DNA from: Dermabacteraceae bacterium TAE3-ERU27 | GTDB taxonomy: Bacteria > Actinomycetota > Actinomycetes > Actinomycetales > Dermabacteraceae | Length of the DNA stretch: 64,000 nt | Direction of reading: 5' to 3' | NCBI GenBank assembly: GCA_019218415.1 | Contig: JAHUUL010000003.1 | Coordinates: 124,001 to 188,000, forward strand | Part shown: in pieces, positions 61,306-64,000 of the stretch | Layout of the letters: each line of letters starts with the position of its first letter | How positions within the stretch are numbered: the first letter of the stretch is position 1 | Made by a program: the position numbers and the translations under genes | Notes under the pieces: generated by a model | What the model was told of the DNA's origin: nothing | Database searches by the model: none | What the model saw: the letters and a program-made list of their open reading frames with translations, nothing else

Positions 61306-61962
61306 ATGAGTCTCCCGTCGTTTTCACCCAATAGCCAGCCAGGCTCGCAGGGCGACGGCTACCAGCCGCCAACCCAGGCTCCGTACTACCAGCAACAGCC
61401 CCAGCCTCAGCAGCCGACGGCGCCCGCCGTAGCGGAGGCGGTGAAGGTGGTCGAATATGTCGACATTCCCGGCCGCGAACCGGTGAAACTAGCCTCGGTT
61501 ACACAGCGTTTCCTGGCGCGGGTGATAGATCTGGGAATTTTTCTTGCCGTCGACGCCCTGATCATTTTCATGCTGACAGGGGTGTTGTCGTTGGGAAGCG
61601 GCGACGACGCCTCCGATTTCATCTTCACCTTCCTGGGCTTGATGGTTATCTTTAACCTCTACCTGATGCCGCTCATGTTCCTGTTTGGCTACCTCTACGA
61701 ATCGATCATGGTTACGCTCTGGGGAGCTACCGTGGGCAAGCTGCTTTTCGGGGTAAAGGTGGTGAACTCGGTAAATGCCGAGCTTCCCGGGCCCGGCGCA
61801 GGATTTATGCGCTTTCTGATTCCCGCCCTCTGTCCGCTGATTCCTTTCATCGGTCTCTTGGGCACTCTGATTTTCTTGATATCTCCCACCTTCGATTCAT
61901 CCGGACGCCGCCAAGGTTGGCACGACAAGATTGCCAATACTCTGGTTGTAGCGAGTAAGTAG
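61306..61962 (+). CDS. RDD family membrane protein
   Basis: 218 residues. The Pro/Gln-rich N-terminus (1-45) is disordered. The RDD domain begins RFLARVIDLGIFLAVDAL (Arg and Asp of the family signature), with three to four membrane helices and WGATVGKLLFGVKVV. The late HDKIANT is typical. Function in actinobacteria is unclear. Confidence 0.85.
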   Translation: MSLPSFSPNSQPGSQGDGYQPPTQAPYYQQQPQPQQPTAPAVAEAVKVVEYVDIPGREPVKLASVTQRFLARVIDLGIFLAVDALIIFMLTGVLSLGSGDDASDFIFTFLGLMVIFNLYLMPLMFLFGYLYESIMVTLWGATVGKLLFGVKVVNSVNAELPGPGAGFMRFLIPALCPLIPFIGLLGTLIFLISPTFDSSGRRQGWHDKIANTLVVASK

Positions 61963-61975
61963 CTGTGGGGAAAAC

Positions 61976-62013
61976 AAAGTGGGGTTTCCGGTATCTACCG
62001 GGAACCCCACTTT
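61976..62013. terminator. Bidirectional terminator between RDD and CPBP genes
   Basis: A long stem of 16 near-perfect pairs (AAAGTGGGGTTTCCGG / CCGGGAACCCCACTTT) with T and A tracts at its ends, between convergent genes. Confidence 0.9.
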
Positions 62014-62030
62014 GCAATGCCTCGCTGTTC

Positions 62031-62798
62031 CTAGGCGGTTACGCTAGCGCGCTTGCGCCAGAGAACCACCCAGGCGATTGCCCCGAAAACTACTATCAGT
62101 GCGCCTTCCACTGACTGCATCGTGGCGATCAACTTGGGCGATACGGGGGCGTTCAGGGAAGAAAGCAAGATGAAGTCCCAGAGCGCGTGCGCCAGGATCA
62201 GCGGCTTCAGATTGCGGGTAAGCAGCGCAATCGGCCCCATGGCCAGGCCGAATAGCAGGGTGTGTCCAAGCTGCACCGCGACGCCGGCTACGGGCAGGCC
62301 GCCCAGCACGTTTACCGCGTGCAGCAGGCTGAACAGGATTGCGGAGACCAGGGCCGCCAGCAGCGGGTTAGACCTGTTACGCAGCATCCCCTGCAGGATG
62401 ACGCCGCGGAACATGGTTTCTTCCGCGTAGCCGACGAGTGCGGTCAGTATGGCGACTATGGCGATGGAAAATAGGGCTTCGCTGTCTGCGTAGAGGGCCG
62501 CCGCCACTCCAACCAGGTCGAACGCTTCCAACAGCAGCCAGGGGCTTACCCAGGCATAGGAGGCGGCGGCGGAACTATCCTCGGCGGTTAGCCGCACCCG
62601 GGTTTTCTTTGCCGCGAAAGCGGTGTATCCGGCGACAACGACCATCCAGGGCAAGAAGGTGAAGGCGAAATAAGGCGTGGCGTAGGGGACGGCAAAGACA
62701 TGGAACGTGACGGCCATGCCCACTCCCATGATGGCTATGTAGCCGATAACCCAGGGAAGCCAGGACTGGCGGGGACGAGACTGTGCAGGAGTGCTCAA
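62031..62798 (-). CDS. CPBP family intramembrane metalloprotease
   Basis: 255 residues, about seven membrane segments. Abi/CPBP motifs: YAEETMFRGVILQ (EExxxR), FSLLHAVN, and LILAHALWDF. Homologues act as CAAX proteases or in self-immunity to bacteriocins; which applies is unknown. Convergent with the RDD gene. Confidence 0.87.
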   Translation of the reverse strand: MSTPAQSRPRQSWLPWVIGYIAIMGVGMAVTFHVFAVPYATPYFAFTFLPWMVVVAGYTAFAAKKTRVRLTAEDSSAAASYAWVSPWLLLEAFDLVGVAAALYADSEALFSIAIVAILTALVGYAEETMFRGVILQGMLRNRSNPLLAALVSAILFSLLHAVNVLGGLPVAGVAVQLGHTLLFGLAMGPIALLTRNLKPLILAHALWDFILLSSLNAPVSPKLIATMQSVEGALIVVFGAIAWVVLWRKRASVTA

Positions 62799-62983
62799 AA
62801 CTTTTCCTTAGGAGAATAGGTGAAACCTATAGAGAAACGAATATTAGCAGGTCAGGGTGGGGAAAGATGAAATGTTCCTGTGAGTGGACGCTGGGGCTGT
62901 AACACTGCTTCCCAGTTCAGCCGCGAGCGGACAGCAAACTCTTACCAGTTATGTATTACCTGGTCAGGTATTAATCTGGCCGT

Positions 62984-64000
62984 ATGACCCATTACGACAT
63001 GCTCATCATCGGCACGGGCTCGGGAAATTCCCTCCTGGGGCCTGAGTTTTCCGACAAAAAGATCGCCCTCGTAGAGAAGTCGGTCTTTGGCGGTACCTGC
63101 CTCAACGTTGGCTGCATACCCACCAAAATGTTTGTCTACACGGCCGATCTGGCCGCCACCCCCGGCGAGGCCGGTCGCTTCGGTGTGGACGAAACGCTGG
63201 ACGGCGTGCGCTGGGCAGATGTGCGCGATCGCGTCTTTGGTCGGATTGATCCGATCGCGGCGGCGGGTGAGGAATACCGGGTAAGCAACCCCGATAACGA
63301 CAACGTCACGGTTTATCGCGGCACCGCGCGCTTTACGGGTGAAAAAACCATCGAGGTTACGCTCAACGACGGCGGCACCGCCACGGTCACGGCCGACACC
63401 GTGGTTATCGCGGCGGGGGCGCGCCCGCAGATCCCCGACATCGCTGGCCTGGCCGACGCTAACCCGTTGACCTCAGACAATGTGATGCGCATGGAATCCC
63501 TCCCGGCCAGCATGGCGATCCTCGGCTCCGGTTTCATCGCCGCCGAAATGGCGCACATCTTTGCCTCGCTAGGGGTTGAGGTGACCCTGCTGGCCCGCTC
63601 CGGGGCGCTGCTGCGCGCAGAGGATGCCGACGTCAGCGAAGCCTTCACAAAGCTGGCCCGCGAACGCTTCAACGTGCGCAGCAACTTCTCCACCACCTCC
63701 GTGGTGCGCGATGACGAGGGCGTGAAGATCACGGGGGATACCGTGAATGGCAGCGAAACTATCCGGGTGGAGGAAATCCTGGTCGCTACCGGCCGCACTC
63801 CGAATGGCGATGTGTTGAATGTTGCCGCAGCAGGCATCGACATGACCGACGACGGCCGCGTTGCGGTGGATGAATACCAGCGCGTGCTGGGCGGGGGAGC
63901 GCCGCTCGCAGGCGTTTGGGCTCTCGGGGACGTCTCGTCCCGCTACCAACTCAAGCACGTGGCGAACCACGAGGCGCGAACGGTAAAGCACAACCTTTTA
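62984..64000 (+). CDS. mtr: Mycothione reductase, partial (C-terminus beyond window)
   Basis: 339 residues visible from ATG 62984; the frame is open at the right edge. IIGTGSGNS at 8-16, redox disulphide GGTCLNVGCIPTK with C39 and C44, NAD-binding ILGSGFIAAEMAH and second FAD motif WALGDVSS. SGNS and the absence of a lipoamide-type sequence around the disulphide fit mycothione reductase over dihydrolipoamide dehydrogenase. It reduces mycothiol disulphide with NADPH, which implies that the organism makes mycothiol. Confidence 0.93.
   Translation, partial: MTHYDMLIIGTGSGNSLLGPEFSDKKIALVEKSVFGGTCLNVGCIPTKMFVYTADLAATPGEAGRFGVDETLDGVRWADVRDRVFGRIDPIAAAGEEYRVSNPDNDNVTVYRGTARFTGEKTIEVTLNDGGTATVTADTVVIAAGARPQIPDIAGLADANPLTSDNVMRMESLPASMAILGSGFIAAEMAHIFASLGVEVTLLARSGALLRAEDADVSEAFTKLARERFNVRSNFSTTSVVRDDEGVKITGDTVNGSETIRVEEILVATGRTPNGDVLNVAAAGIDMTDDGRVAVDEYQRVLGGGAPLAGVWALGDVSSRYQLKHVANHEARTVKHNLL

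Noticed and set aside
62984-64000. Dihydrolipoamide dehydrogenase
   Set aside because: The N-terminal GTGSGNS text and the sequence around the disulphide match mycothione reductase better, and no 2-oxoacid dehydrogenase genes are nearby.

Overview
The window is a high-GC actinobacterial chromosome segment. A mycothione reductase, a TadE-type pilus locus beside a DEAH helicase, NrdR-type boxes, class Ib plus class III ribonucleotide reductases and a sialic acid catabolic cluster together suggest a facultatively anaerobic, host-associated member of the Actinomycetaceae or a close relative. No rRNA lies in the window, so the genus is not fixed. Both ends cut through genes: a methyltransferase on the left and mycothione reductase on the right.

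Layout. 1-8 kb: methyltransferase, DUF1998 helicase and, facing it, a compact Tad pilus operon (CpaE-like, TadA, fused TadB/TadC, Flp-like pilin, TadE, TadE-like). 8-15 kb: an ECF-type importer with two S components, one T component and a double ATPase, an MFS protein, and a divergent TetR regulator behind a DtxR/IdeR-like box; then a second MFS-like protein. 15-21.6 kb: an accessory region with a two-gene unit of unknown function, a lactococcin 972-type bacteriocin with its DUF1430 membrane protein and ABC ATPase, a zinc-site protein, a wrecked serine recombinase, a small membrane protein overlapping a headless hydrophobic peptide, and tRNA-Thr. 21.6-26 kb: secreted TAP-type hydrolase, a two-component system, Ogt, tRNA-Glu. 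26-37.3 kb: the sialic acid regulon (nanE, nanK, nanA, dipeptide-type ABC importer, GntR regulator, sialidase). 37.4-41.8 kb: catalase with Fur-type regulator, ROK glucokinase, universal stress protein, acyltransferase.

41.9-60.4 kb is dominated by ribonucleotide reduction in three blocks: nrdHIE, nrdDG and nrdF. Each block has Gfo/Idh/MocA-family genes beside it, four in all. Two of the four lack the family catalytic residues and carry long acidic tails. AT-rich acyltransferase-3 genes, one of them broken, lie between nrdE and nrdD and just before nrdF. Pairs of NrdR-like boxes 32 bp apart precede nrdH and nrdD. An ABC-2 exporter/DesK-DesR type operon with four-base overlaps lies between nrdDG and nrdF. 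The right end holds a GlsB-type protein, tRNA-Lys, an RDD protein, a CPBP protease and mycothione reductase.

How the genes work together: the sialidase, importer and NanA/NanK/NanE form a complete path from sialoglycans to GlcNAc-6-P, under a divergently placed FadR-type regulator. Oxygen-dependent NrdEF and oxygen-sensitive NrdDG would allow dNTP synthesis with or without air. The bacteriocin operon and the ECF system look like niche-competition and nutrient-scavenging modules.
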